Below, one piece after another: positions 21,414 to 32,731 of a stretch of 64,000 nucleotides of DNA. Position 1 is the stretch's first letter. Each line of letters opens with the position of its first letter. Below the pieces are notes generated by a model, which had not been told where the DNA came from, made no database searches, and worked only from the letters and a program-made list of their open reading frames with translations. Source of the stretch: Galeopsis tetrahit (taxonomy: Eukaryota > Streptophyta > Magnoliopsida > Lamiales > Lamiaceae); the NCBI GenBank assembly GCA_963675135.1, contig OY776128.1, positions 72,918,670 to 72,982,669 on the forward strand. The letters run 5' to 3'. The position numbers and the translations under genes are program-made.

Positions 21414-22619
21414 CTACCTCATGTGCCTGGTCAAGGTAGCAATTTCAACACAAGGAGAATCCTTCCACACATCAAAATGCATTCTCAAAACCTCCCTCGC
21501 TTTCTCCTTCAAATGCGCCTCACAATCCGCCTGAATCACAACACACAACTTCGCAACACTCCCAACTCTCAACATCTCCACAAGGACGCCATTCGTCGCC
21601 GAGTATTTCGATATCAACCAAATTATCAACACCGCTCGGTCATCCGCCGTAGCCGAGACCTTCAAGATCCGCCTCGTCACCGCCGCGATCCCCGCCGCGT
21701 GGCTCAGCAGCTGCGCCCTCCCATCCGCACTCCAACACAAATGATAAAGTATCCCCAACACCATCTCCGTCGTCTTCTTCTCCGACCTCCGCAGCTCCAC
21801 TTCAACCAAATCGAAAACCGCACCCGACTCGATCATCATCCCCCGATTCCTCCCCCGCGAACACGCTTCAAGCAACACATGCAAAATCGCATTCACGCTT
21901 TGCTCACAAACGCTCCCACGTCCTAAATAACACAACATAGTTTCAAAAAAAACCGGGTTCAGCCTCTTCACCAAACCGGGATTCAACCCGATAACGGTTT
22001 TCAACCCAACCGCCGCCGTTTTAACATCTCGAACACAATCATGCTTCAAAACCCACGTCAAAGACTCCACAATCTCGTCACTCCCGGTAGACAAACCCGA
22101 CCCGGATTGAATCAACGGGACCCGAATGAGATAAAGAAGGGTAAGAGCTTCGTCAAGGCCACTAACTTCCCTCTTTCTATAACAAGACACGATAATACTT
22201 ATCAATGACTTTACTATGCCTGCTTCAACTATGTAAACCCTAATGTTCCTACCATTCTCCGTCGCGAGAGCTTCCAGTCTCTTCAAGGTTTTGAGCTGGA
22301 GAGCGGGGATAAGGAGGTCTTTAACGAGACTGGTTACGTATAATTTTGTGATGGGGGTTTTGGGGGTGGGAATTCGGTCGACTCCGTAGAGGGTGCACCA
22401 TGATTGGATGAGACGGCGGAGGGTGTGATTTGGAGTTAAGTCGGAGTTAAGAGGCAAGGGTTGGTTTGTGACGGGGCATATCGTGTTGTGGTCGTCGATA
22501 AGCCAGTGTTCGATGCTTTCGCGGTCGTATGTGATGCCGGAAACTGCCGTTACCGGATCTTTCATGATTTCTAGTGATATGGGGCATATGAAGTATTCTG
22601 GTACTTCCATGTTTTCCAT
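21414..22619 (-). CDS. U-box E3 ubiquitin-protein ligase, PUB22/23/24 group (PUB24-like)
   Basis: Intronless frame of 401 codons. The U-box covers about residues 7-81 (FICPISLEIMKDPV, GITYDRESIEHWL, CPVTNQPLP, TPNHTLRRLIQSWC). It is a RING-like fold without zinc ligands that binds the E2 enzyme. The remainder, about 95-395, is leucine-rich helical sequence of ARM-repeat type, which selects substrates. The end, FDVWKDSPC, matches the C-terminus of this subfamily. In Arabidopsis PUB22/23/24 dampen pattern-triggered immunity and drought responses; that role is carried over by family, not shown here. The length is slightly shorter than PUB24. A TATA-like element lies 42-57 bp upstream of the start. 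The first ATG is followed by a second in frame three codons later. Confidence 0.93.
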   Translation of the reverse strand: MENMEVPEYFICPISLEIMKDPVTAVSGITYDRESIEHWLIDDHNTICPVTNQPLPLNSDLTPNHTLRRLIQSWCTLYGVDRIPTPKTPITKLYVTSLVKDLLIPALQLKTLKRLEALATENGRNIRVYIVEAGIVKSLISIIVSCYRKREVSGLDEALTLLYLIRVPLIQSGSGLSTGSDEIVESLTWVLKHDCVRDVKTAAVGLKTVIGLNPGLVKRLNPVFFETMLCYLGRGSVCEQSVNAILHVLLEACSRGRNRGMMIESGAVFDLVEVELRRSEKKTTEMVLGILYHLCWSADGRAQLLSHAAGIAAVTRRILKVSATADDRAVLIIWLISKYSATNGVLVEMLRVGSVAKLCVVIQADCEAHLKEKAREVLRMHFDVWKDSPCVEIATLTRHMR

Positions 22620-22660
22620 GGTCGATGAGGAAATTTGAAGATTTTGGAGAAATTAAATGT

Positions 22661-22676
22661 GATATATAGTATATAG
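22661..22676 (-). promoter_or_regulatory. Possible TATA box of the PUB gene
   Basis: On the minus strand this reads ctatatactatatatc, 42-57 bp before the ATG, a plausible core promoter position if the 5' UTR is short. AT-rich surroundings make the exact site uncertain. Confidence 0.4.
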
Positions 22677-24858
22677 TCACAGGTCTGGTAAGAGAATGCG
22701 GCAAAAAATAATTAATGGTTGAATGAGTGTTTGTATATGTGGAAAAAAGAGTTGTAAGAAAGACTTGTGAAAGATATATGGTCATAAGAACCAAGTCATA
22801 TATTCTCACGGGATCGGAGGGAAAATAATAAAAAAATGTAGGGTTCTGTTTTATTAATAGAGCTCTCTTATTTTTGGTCTTACCAATAAAATTGGTGAAG
22901 TTTTTAAATTTTGAAAGGAATTTTTTATTATTGGCAAATTTAGTTGGAAGGTTTTGTTCACACTGGCTATGTCGTATATGCATAAAATGCACCATGCACT
23001 CCCTTGCAAATGGCTTAGAGGTTATGTACGTACCTACATTTATCAGTTAATTATAACTCAATTTGTACTATATACTACTGATCTTTATGATTTTATGTAA
23101 TGAGATTTGAGTATCCCTTATATATACATATTATATAAAACCACATTTGTTTATTTATTTTAAAAAATGTTTTTACCAAATAATATTAGTAGATCAATAC
23201 TTGTTTAATTAATAATATTAGTTATTTTGTGTAAAGTGTTGGTGGTAATATTTGAGAATTTGATTGGGAAAAGTTATGATTACGCAATGCCTAAGTTACG
23301 AGTTGTAGTGATATTATTTAACTATTTTTTTTGAGATTAGTGAATTTAAATATATTTGGTTTAATATTAATATTAATATTTCCACTTGGAAGTTTCAAGG
23401 ACCAGAGAGCATTGAATTGAACAACACGATCCCTTGAATAAGTCAACTGTAGCTTTTAATGTTTGAGAAGAATATTGGATTAATTATTGGTGATAATTAT
23501 TGAGTTCCGACTTAATTTCTTCTTCGTTGAATTAATATTAAAAAGGAGTACTATTAAGTATTAATTGCATTTTCCAAAAAAAAATAAAAAAAATGTATAC
23601 ATGCACATGCGAGGATAAAACTTCAGTGAACCAAGTACACTATAACCTCGATAATACTTTTTAAATATAAAATAACACTTTTCATAATTTAAAAAGAATA
23701 ATATATTCATAATATCAAATATTTTAAATATTATTACTTTGAAAATAACCTGAACCAAGAGAGACTTTAATACCCACTCATTTAAGTCATCCGAAGAAAT
23801 TTCTAATGAAAAGATACGTAGTATTCACTAATCTATTCATATATTTTTTTTTTATTAATAACAACCATTTTATATGCATAATATTACACCTCAGAAAATT
23901 TTATCAGTGCCCACTAGCTAGTTTGATTTTTTTTTTCTAACCAACTGATCGATTTTGATTTATCGATTGTTTCACGAGAAAGTGTCTTTTGTGTTGTGAT
24001 AGTCAAATAATATCTCATACTCCATATAAGTTAAAAATTGGAGGAGCGATCATATATATATATATAATTAGATTGGACACGTATCTCAATTGATATGAAA
24101 AATGCATGCATTTTGACAGAAATTCCCAAATAATTGTGTACCATATGATTATATGAATATGAAGATTAATTAGATCGAGCTGAGTATGGGGCCAGCAATT
24201 ACTAAATTTTTGATGCGTGCTTCTTAAGGCAAAGACTCCGTGTCTCTTTTGTGATCGAGGACTTATATGCAGCATTTGTAATTGTATAATGTGAACGGAA
24301 AAAACGATAAGTCACCAAAATATTATTTAAAATTTAATATATATTTTATATGGAATTATTTCTAGTTCGACCGTTGTCATAATTAATTACCGTTATGGTT
24401 GATACGCTTCCTATATTTATTTTTTAAATTGTATAATTATTTTTAATTATGTCGACACTAAAACTTAGTTAATTATATTATTATGTGAGTACAGAAATGT
24501 GTTAGAATAAATTAAATTACATTCAATGTACCTTGTCACACACATTACTTGTTCACACTATCACAAAATAATAAATATAGAAGAAAAAGAGACAGGAGGA
24601 GGAGACTGATTCAAAGTGCATGGCGTGACAAAATGGTCCTAGAAATTAAAGGATTATTAATTTGGAAATAAATAATACTCCAGTACAAATTTTTCCATGA
24701 AAAGCCACCGACAGTCAACATTCAAAGTCAACGGTCAGCTGACTCAACTGATCACAACTCGCACTGACTGCTGTACACTACACTTTGCTGGCATTGTGAA
24801 ATATTTATGTATAATTAGATATAGCTAGGTTCAAATTAAAACTGAGAAACACGTTTAA
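22677..24858. other. Upstream intergenic region of the PUB gene
   Basis: AT-rich DNA without supported coding sequence. Near 24710-24745 there is a small cluster of gtcaac/agtcaa words; read on the minus strand these are TTGAC W-box cores, the binding site of WRKY factors. This lies about 2.1 kb upstream of the PUB start. A (TA)n tract sits at 24053-24067. Confidence 0.35.
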
Positions 24859-24863
24859 TAATT

Positions 24864-25917
24864 TGTTGGAATTAATGGGAATTAATTGGGTTTTGACACC
24901 CTTATCTAATTTAATTAATTAGACGGACTAAACGTTAATTAAGAAATAATTGAACGTGACATAGTCGATCTACTCGCGGAGTAGATGAACGTGGTATATT
25001 TAATATCTCAAAACCGAGTTAAGGTGAGTGAGAAATTAATTGTAGAAGTTGAAGGGTTTCAACTTGGAAGTTTGAGAATGTGGGAAATCGTCCCACATAG
25101 AAAACCTACAAAACATTTATGATGTATAAAGGTATTGAAGTAGCATGATAGTTCAACTATCTAAAAGAGGTACACTCCTCTAAGAGCCACACACGCGCGC
25201 GCCCGTCCGGCCTGGCCCGGCTTCGGATTTGGCAATTGGTCTTTGGTGGTCTTTGGGGCCCGCCTGTCTTTTTGCAGACCCAAAAACTCCGAAAAGCCCA
25301 ACTCAGGAATGGGCTCGACCCATTCGAATTACTTCAAGAATATTCCAGAAATATTCCCATATACGAGATATTATCTCAACCGCTTCGATATTTTCGAGAT
25401 ATATTCCCATAAATCGGGCCTGGGCCCACGCGTTTTTTCCTCTCCCTCCAAGGGTTTGTTCTGCCTATAAATATCAGACTCTTCCCTCATACATCCTACG
25501 CTGAAATTCGCCCCTCAACCTTCTACTCTCCTCTCGACCCTACGCAGTGTACTGAGCTACCGAAAACCTTACACTGTTCTTTCTTGTGACGGATTAATAT
25601 CCGAAGAGTGTTCAGTTCGTAACTACGAAAACCTTACACTGTTCTTTCTTGTGACGGATTAATATCCGAAGAGTGTTCAGTTCGTAACTAAGTACGTTCG
25701 CCGATACTTCTTACACAGTGGTGCTACTGTGTATTAAGTGAAAGTCGTTTTACCTTTGGGAACGGAACGCCGTAACAGTCGAGCACTATCCTGGGCGTAT
25801 TCTGTTCTGCGGGAAAAGGGATTCCCTTGACTCGACTTATTTGAGGTATTCTGTGTTTTTCTGTTTATTCTGATATTTTTGAAATTGCAGTTTACACGGC
25901 GTAAACCGGATCCAACA
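24864..25917. mobile_element. Solo LTR, 1054 bp
   Basis: The sequence begins TGTTGGA and ends TCCAACA, a perfect 7-bp terminal inverted repeat in the usual TG...CA context. It is flanked by the exact 5-bp duplication TAATT (24859-24863 and 25918-25922). A TATA-like motif (gcctataaatatc) lies near 25464. No internal retrotransposon sequence is attached, so it is a solo LTR left by recombination between two LTRs. A diverged relative is at 53112-53850. Confidence 0.92.
25561..25690. repeat. Exact 65-bp tandem duplication inside the solo LTR
   Basis: Two identical adjacent 65-bp units start with cgaaaaccttacactg at 25561 and 25626. They lie about 95 bp downstream of the LTR TATA motif, so they would be in the transcribed R/U5 part. 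Confidence 0.93.
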
Positions 25918-25922
25918 TAATT

Positions 25923-26734
25923 TAAGTAATTGTGTATTAGACATGAGATGTAACTTAATTATATGTTTATGGAACACTCAGATGTGAATCTATATACAAA
26001 ATTAAATTTTCATTTACATATATTACTAAAAAAATTACAAAATAAAAATTATACCCCTGATTTTTTTTATTATAATTACAAAATTACTATTTTTTTTATA
26101 AATGTTATGTGCATGTATTTTATTTGATTTGGGTTGCAAATTTAAATATTTATACTATTTTATTATATATGAGAGTATTATAGGCACCTTGTGTACACCA
26201 CTAATACTATCATTTTATAAGAACTACTATTATAGATATACGGTGCAAAATTATTTGCACATTATACTGTTTTATTAATTATTAAGTGTACATCTAAAAT
26301 TTAAAAGAGTAGTTTTTCGTGTTATCATATGAACAATCAAGTGTTACCTTATTAAGCTACATATATTACTATATGAACATTGAACTAAATATTGTTTTAT
26401 TAATTTCATGGGTTATTATATGAACAACCAAGTATACTACATAATTAAAAATATTCACTACATATGTAACACACAATACAAGGTATACAAGGTATACAAC
26501 ATAAGGTAACACATTTGTATGCACACTTTATTATTCACACTAAAAAAACTAGCCACCGGCGAGGGCATGTCGAGGAGAAAAATAACCCTCACCGTTGGTT
26601 TAAAAATAAAATAAAAAACAACCCTCACAAGATGAGAATTTAAAAATAAAATTAAAATTGGTCAGGATAAGGTGAGTGCATGTTGGTGCACTCGAATTCA
26701 GTAATAATTTATTAATTAATAAGAACAACAATAT
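25923..26734. other. Intergenic AT-rich DNA
   Basis: No gene is visible. A word resembling a CACTA start (cactaaaaaaactagccacc) occurs near 26537 without a matching right end. Words such as gagtgcatg and gcactcg near 26670-26700 resemble the MITE at 50726-50967. Confidence 0.35.
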
Positions 26735-26815
26735 AACAAAACTTGGGCTGTGGTCTGATGGTCATTATTTAATTAAAATTAGTGCAAAGTCTCAGGTTCG
26801 ATTCCCACTTTCAAC
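26735..26815 (+). mobile_element. tRNA-like sequence, possible second SINE type
   Basis: The sequence ctgtggtctgatggtcatta followed about 30 bp later by aggttcgattccca has the order and spacing of Pol III A and B boxes. It does not fold into a credible tRNA with a matching acceptor stem, and no poly(A) or target duplication is seen. A SINE remnant is the likeliest reading. Confidence 0.32.
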
Positions 26816-26998
26816 ATTTTATCCACTTTTTATTTATTTAATTTTAGCACCTATTTTTCTAAATACACTCACACTTTTAGTAATATTCTATTGCACTTTT
26901 CAGTTATACTAACTTACATTTTTTTATAATATTGTGTTGCACTTTTCAGTTATACTAACTTACATTTTTTTATAATATTGTGTTGCACTTTTCAGTTA

Positions 26999-28955
26999 GG
27001 CAATTGCTTATGTGTACCAGTTACATGTATGTAACTGGCTATTTACCCTCATTTTTTAATAAATCCACACTCCCTTTTTTTTAGGCACTCCCATACATAT
27101 AACTAAATCCAATTTTTTACATGAGTTATTAGTTATTTACCTTCTTTTTTATTAATTTCACTCCCAAATTTTTTAAAAGAAAAATACATGTAAAATACTA
27201 TATTACCATTTTATCAATTAAATTAAAATACAACTCATTAAAATTATAATTATACACCGACTATCGATTCACCAATGAATCACCACGAAGTCAAATATTA
27301 TTCTATTTTTTTAACTTTTAAAAAATAAATATAAAAACATAACGAATATTAAAAAAATATGAAACTTAAAAATAAAATTATGAAAAAAATTTCCATTTTT
27401 TTTTTCAAAAAATGACCAAAATTTAGGAAAAAAATACAAAAAAAATTGAAAAAAAAATTAAACTAAAAAAATTCAATTTTTTTTCTAATTTGGGTATAAA
27501 TGTATGAATATGACATGCTCACTTTCTAGCTTTAATCTGATTTATAATAACTAAGATTATTTTGTTATGTCTTCATTATTTCTAAAATGATATCTGATTT
27601 GTTACAAATTTTTAAGGTTGTAGATTATTCTTTAAAACTAATTAATAATATAATCTAATTGAAAAATAAAATTTATATTTAGAAACTTAAATGAGTTGAG
27701 AATTGGGGAAGAAACCAGCATAATATTGCATCAACTTTATTATTTTCTTTGGGGTCATCGTCATGTTGATGCATTCATATGTTTATTGAGTGTGATCGTA
27801 TCTATTAATTGAATTGTGTGTTCAATGTGATTCATTCTCACTTTTGTTCTTCTTACTAGTTAGTTAATATCATTTTTTTAATATTGATGTATTAATTTGC
27901 ATGGTATGCCTGGAATTATAAATGTGTTAAGTTATGTATTTTTTGTTAAATATAAATATTAGTACGTCTATGGTATAGTACTAGTTAATATATTGTATAG
28001 TACTAGAGATTAATGTGGGTATAAAAATATTACGGAGTATTTAATATATGAACTAATACTATACAATATTTGAATTTATACTATACTATATTTGAACTAG
28101 TACCATAGAGTATGTGAACTAATACTATACAATATGTGAACTAATACTATACTATATTTGAACTATTACCATAAAGTATGTGAACTCAAAACTCGAAAAA
28201 ATTAAAACATGTACCAATATAAACTAATAATATATCATAATACTTATCAACGGTTATCATAACACTTATAAACTAAAAAATATATTCATAAAAAATTAAA
28301 ATAAAGTGATTAAAAAAAAAAGTTCAAATGAAAAAAATAATTAAACAATGTAAAACGAAGTGAAATTTGTAAGAAATGAAGTAAAATTTTAAAAGGATAA
28401 GGTGAAAATTATACACCAATTAATTAAAGTAAAATAGTACCAATAAAGCCTAAGAGAGGTGGGAGTTTTATTTTACAAATTATTATTATACTATTTAATA
28501 CTTAAAAAAAACAATTAATATTATTTTTAAAATTTTCTTATTAGACTTTAAAATTTTAGAATAATTATTTATGACATAAAAAGAAAGTACGTTAAAAAAA
28601 TTATCATTTGAAACACAAATGATAAACAGGAAGAAAAATAAATTTAAAAAATAATATTAAAAAGATAAATATAAATATCAATTGAGTAAAATAAAAAAAT
28701 AAAATTTTAAAAAATTAATGGAGTATTATTTTTTTTGATAAAATTAAAAAAAAATTAATTGAAGTAAAATAAAGGCCCATGAAAAAATGTATGTGTTAAA
28801 TTGATATAGTGAATGGGTCATGTGTTATTGGATTGGATATAGTAAATGGGTCATGTGTTATTTGTAATGGGTTATTGGATTGAATATAGTAGTTACATAT
28901 ATTGGATTGGATATAGTAGTTACATACATGTAACTGGTACACAAGAGTGCAACTC
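26999..28955. mobile_element. Mutator-like non-autonomous element, 1.96 kb
   Basis: The ends are inverted copies: tgtgtaccagttacatgtat on the left and its complement on the right, followed by ttgcaact/ggcaattgc-type outer bases. TTTCAGTTA is duplicated exactly at 26990-26998 and 28956-28964. The interior is AT-rich and contains no transposase. Confidence 0.8.
28040..28190. repeat. AT-rich minisatellite
   Basis: Units of about 25 bp of the type gaactaatactatactatatt repeat imperfectly several times, alternating with gtaccatagagtatgt. They lie inside the Mutator-like element at 26999-28955. Confidence 0.6.
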
Positions 28956-29400
28956 TTTCAGTTATACTTACATACACTTTTTTATAATATTGTGTTACAC
29001 TTTTTAGTAATATTGTGTTGCACTTTTTGGTTATACTGACATGCACTTTTTTATAATATTGTGTTGCACTTTTCATTTATATTGATTTACACTTTTTAGT
29101 AATACTGTGTTGCACTTTTTAGTTATATTGACTTATAGTACTTTTTATTAATAGTGTGTTACACTTTTCAGTTATATTGACTTGAACGTTTAGAAATATT
29201 ATGTTTCACTTTTTAATTATACTGACTTAAAAAAAAATACACCCAATTAATAAAAACTGAAAAAAAATAAAACGCAAAAAATAAAGGAAAAAAATAATTT
29301 TTTTACAAAATAAAAAGGCAAAAAATAAAGTACTAAAAAACAAACAAGCGTAAAAATAGGATTAAGAAAAAAAAAACAGCGAAAAAAAGGAAGGAAAAAA

Positions 29401-29504
29401 AGCGAAAAATAACAGAAAAGAAAAAAGGCAAAAAAATAACCCTCACATTTTGAGCGAAAAATAACAGAAAAGAAAAAAGGCAAAAAAATAACCCTCACAT
29501 TTTG
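29401..29504. repeat. Exact 52-bp tandem duplication
   Basis: Two adjacent 52-bp copies start with agcgaaaaataacagaaa at 29401 and 29453. The words aaccctcaca within them also occur at 26585-26635. No gene is involved. Confidence 0.85.
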
Positions 29505-29805
29505 AGCAATGCAAGTATGCAACCCTCACCAAGCCCTTGCCAATTCTTGGATTTAAAACGTCTCCTTCCCATTTTCAGAAAAATATTAGAAAATTTAACA
29601 AAAAAAAAAAAAAGGAAAAAAAAAGCCTCCACTAGTTTCGTTCTAACTGTGCCCCACTGCCGTTCCTCCACGCTTCACTTTATTATTGAAAATCCAAGGC
29701 ATTGCGCAAATGTAATTAGTGATTTTTTTAGATTCTAAGATTCATGTAGTTTCTAATGAGATTCTTGCAACAGTTTCACAAAAGAGATACCTGCTTGCTT
29801 GTTTG

Positions 29806-30225
29806 TAGGTGGGTGTTTGTAAACAAAACTATGTGATTAAAAACATTTCTTTTTTAAATAGAATCACTTTTGAAGTGTTTGTAAACACAAGTAAGTGATT
29901 AAATTAATTACTTAAAAACAATTTTGGTCAAGCACCCCTCCCCATGCTTCTAACAACTTCTAAGTGCTTCTAATCATTACACTTACTAATTTTACAATTT
30001 TGTCCTCACAATTTAAATAATATTTTATTTTTACCACTATTTATTCAAATGTAATAAGGGTGTTTTTGTAAAATTATAAAAAAGTGATTTGTATGACAAT
30101 AGACCACAACATTTAAAAAGTTGATTAGAAGTGCTTGTTTTTAAAACACTATCTACTTTCAATTTTACTACAAAAATCAACTTTAATCACTTTGAATCAA
30201 CTACTATTGTTTGCAAACACACCCT
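29806..30225. mobile_element. Probable MITE
   Basis: The left end aggtgggtgtttgtaaac and the inverted right end agggtgtgtttgcaaac are similar and begin an AT-rich, non-coding segment with further inverted similarity (aagtgattaaa / tttaatcactt). No convincing target duplication could be read, so the boundaries and superfamily are uncertain. Confidence 0.42.
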
Positions 30226-30314
30226 AAATTTCTGAAATGGTGTAAATTAATAAAATATGAAGCGGTGTATTTACTTGTGATGGAGGTGCAAATAACCAAA
30301 CTCCTTTTTCTAAA

Positions 30315-31250
30315 GGCGTGGGTTATATGCCCCTCCATCAATATTAGATGCACTCCCGCTCCCTCCACTTTTATTAATTAAATATTCATACAAAATATCT
30401 GTTTTGCCCTTTTGTAAAATACAAGCAGATACATACACTCCCCCTAAAAATTTAAACTAACCCTAATTAGACAGACAACAGTGCCCCAAACAAATTTAGA
30501 AATTAAAAAATAAAACTTGTAGATTTTAAAAAAAAAAATCGACAAATCAGAGTCGACCAAAAACACTCCCGTCAACACTGATTTGTCGACCAAAAACACT
30601 CTTGTCGATAAAATTATGTCGAAAATTTTTTAAAGAAAAAAATTGAAAATTTTCGAACTATTATTGTCGGAAAAAAAAACCTTCTTGAAGGAGGGGCAGT
30701 CGACACTAGATTGGGGCGCTGCCAAATTGGGTAGGCGGGGCGGAGGAGGCGGTAGGATGGGTCTAGGGTGGCGCCGTCGGCTTAGTTGCATGAGAGAAAA
30801 AAAAAATGGTGGCCTCCTTGCGGCAGGCGGCGCGATGGGGCGGCACTATGGTGGTTGAAGCAGAAAAAAGGAAAAAAAAAGAAGGGTGAAGGACGATGCC
30901 GGGACGGCGTGGGGTTTGGGGGACGCCAGCGGAAGAAAGAAAGGAAAAAAATAAGAAAAAGAGAGAAAAGATGGAGGAGGGCACAGCGCTGGGCGGCGTA
31001 GGTGGATGGCGCGGCGGCGAGTGGGCAGGTGGATGGCCCAAGAGGGAGGGAATGTGGCGGCTGAAATGATAGGGAGGGAAGAAAGAAAAATTAGGGTTTA
31101 TTTGGGGAGTGTATTTATTATGTTTATTTTTAAAGAAAAATGGTAGTTTAGGCAATTTGAAAGGAGTGTATCTATAATTATCTATTTTATGGGGAGTGTC
31201 TATATCGGGGGAGTTCATCTAACATACTTGAAGGGGCAAATAACCCACAT
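30315..31250. mobile_element. Mutator-like element A of the GTCGAC family
   Basis: The left end ggcgtgggttatatgcccct and the inverted right end gtgggttatttgccccttc are similar, with a shared subterminal ttagatgmactccc. The left flank carries TTTCTAAA (30307-30314) and the right side TTTCCAAA (31251-31258), where element B begins. The interior has a module with gtcgaccaaaaacact hairpins (30540-30620) and a purine-rich GC block (30690-31080) with reading frames on both strands. Those frames are low-complexity and I do not regard them as genes. Confidence 0.7.
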
Positions 31251-31258
31251 TTTCCAAA

Positions 31259-32731
31259 AGGCGTGGGTTATATGCCCCTCCAGATATGTTAGATACACTC
31301 TCCCTTCATTTTTATTGATTAAATATTTATGTAAAATACCACTTTTTCCCTTTTACTAAAACATATTAAGATACATACACTTCCCCTTAGACACGCGCAA
31401 AATCGAACCGCCAAATCGGCCAACCGGCCAAACCGCCGGTTACGGTTTACAAACTGAACCGTAACCGAAAAATGGCGGTTCGGCATTTTGACAAGCCGCA
31501 AACCGCCGGTTTGGCCTGTTTTGGCGGTTTTGACGGTTTTTTATTAAAAAAAAAAAAAAATTAATACACAATTCTTCTATTTTTAATGTATAAATTTAAG
31601 TTATATAATTTTTATTCAATTCTAGTAATGTATTTTCTAAAAAATGAGTTAAAACGAATAAAAAACGAACGAAAACGGAGTGAAAACGAGCGAAAACGGA
31701 GATAATATTTTTAAAAAAAAAAAAAAAACCCTAAACCGCCAACCGTAACCGACGGTTCGCGGTTCGGTTACGGTTCGCAGAAACTCCAAACCGTAACCGC
31801 CGGTTTGGCCGGTTGGCCGGTTTGGCGGTTCGGTTTTGCGCGTGTCTAAGGGGAAGTGTATGTATCTTAATATGTTCTAACTGAAACCGGCGGTTTGGAA
31901 CCGTTGCCCATGTCTACTTCCCCTACAATTTAAACACAACCCTAACCTTAGAATTAGGTAGCAGCCACCCCTTCGTCGCCCAACCTCTAGCAGTCTTCCA
32001 ATATAAATTTAGAAATTAAAAAATAAAACTTGCATTTTTTTTCAAAAAAAATTCTTATTTTCGACAAACCAGAGGCGACCAAAAACACTTCGGTCGACCA
32101 ATTTTTTTTTTTAAATTTTTGACAATAAACACTTCAGTCGACAGCAGTTTGTCGACGAGAGTGTTTATTGTCGAGCCTTTGTTGTTGAAAAAATATAAAA
32201 ATAAAGGTAGTGTGCGCGGCCTGTTGGGCGAAGGGGAGGAGGGGAAGTGCTGGTTGGGGTGGGGAGAAGGGCGGCGTTGGGCTGAGGGAGGATGTGCGCC
32301 GCCGCCTCGATTGTGCTATGGAAGAACAGAAGAACGGGGAGGCTGGAGGCTGAGGGGAGGAGGGCGGCGCTTCTAGGAGTGGGGCGAAGGGCGGTGACGA
32401 CGTTGGGCAGATGGAGGACGAGCGGTGCCTCAGCCGGTTGTTGTAAAGAACGAAAAAAAAAAGTAGGCAGCAACGGCGACAAGCGGCGAAGGGCGGTGGG
32501 AGGCGGCGAGTTGAGGAGGAAGATGGTGGGAGAAAGAATGGAGTGGGGAAGTAGAAATTGAGAAAATTAGGATTTGTGGAAGGTGCATTTATCATAGATA
32601 ATTTTAAGAGAAAAGGATATAAATGTTAATTCGTGGGGGGTGAATCTATCTTACGTCTGTTTTTTAAGAGTGCGTGTATCGGGGGAATGCATCTATAATA
32701 CGTGGAGGGGCATATAAGTATAACCCACGCC
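31259..32731. mobile_element. Mutator-like element B of the GTCGAC family
   Basis: It starts aggcgtgggttatatgcccc and ends in the inverted counterpart taacccacgcc. The right flank TTTCTAAA (32732-32739) equals the left flank of element A. It carries the hairpin module (32060-32170, with gtcgac sites), a GC-rich purine block (32215-32530) and a nested hAT element at 31388-31916. No transposase is encoded. Confidence 0.7.
31388..31916. mobile_element. hAT-like non-autonomous element nested in element B
   Basis: The element runs from tagacacgcgcaa to ttgcccatgtcta. CTTCCCCT is duplicated exactly at 31380-31387 and 31917-31924, the 8 bp expected for hAT. It is rich in accgccggtttggc words arranged as a large inverted repeat around an AT-rich centre. 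The right part contains an inverted copy of the element's own left end plus 27 bp of the DNA flanking it. No ORF is credible. Confidence 0.82.

Larger units (their letters stand above)
26885..29230. repeat. Tandem array of the gcacttttcagtt module, split by a Mutator-like insert
   Basis: Units of about 55-65 bp built from tgcacttttcagttatact, tacattttttataatat and gtgttgcac repeat at 26885-26998. They continue at 28965-29230 with more divergence. The two halves are separated by the element at 26999-28955 and join cleanly through its 9-bp duplication. The unit is related to the arms of the MITE at 50726-50967. Confidence 0.75.

Noticed and set aside
21405..21926. 173-codon plus-strand ORF
   Set aside because: It is antisense to the PUB gene, whose frame carries clear U-box and ARM sequence. 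It is a shadow frame.
26537..26640. CACTA element starting cactaaaaaaact
   Set aside because: No matching inverted right end with a 3-bp duplication was found downstream, so a complete element is not supported.
26735..26815. Functional tRNA gene
   Set aside because: A and B box words are present, but no acceptor-stem pairing and no regular anticodon arm could be found.
28930..29230. CRISPR-like spaced repeats
   Set aside because: The units are degenerate, lack constant repeats with unique spacers, and this is plant nuclear DNA. It is a decayed tandem array.
29247..29522. 91-codon hydrophobic ORF on the minus strand
   Set aside because: It is a phenylalanine-rich translation of poly(A)-rich repeat DNA that includes an exact tandem duplication.
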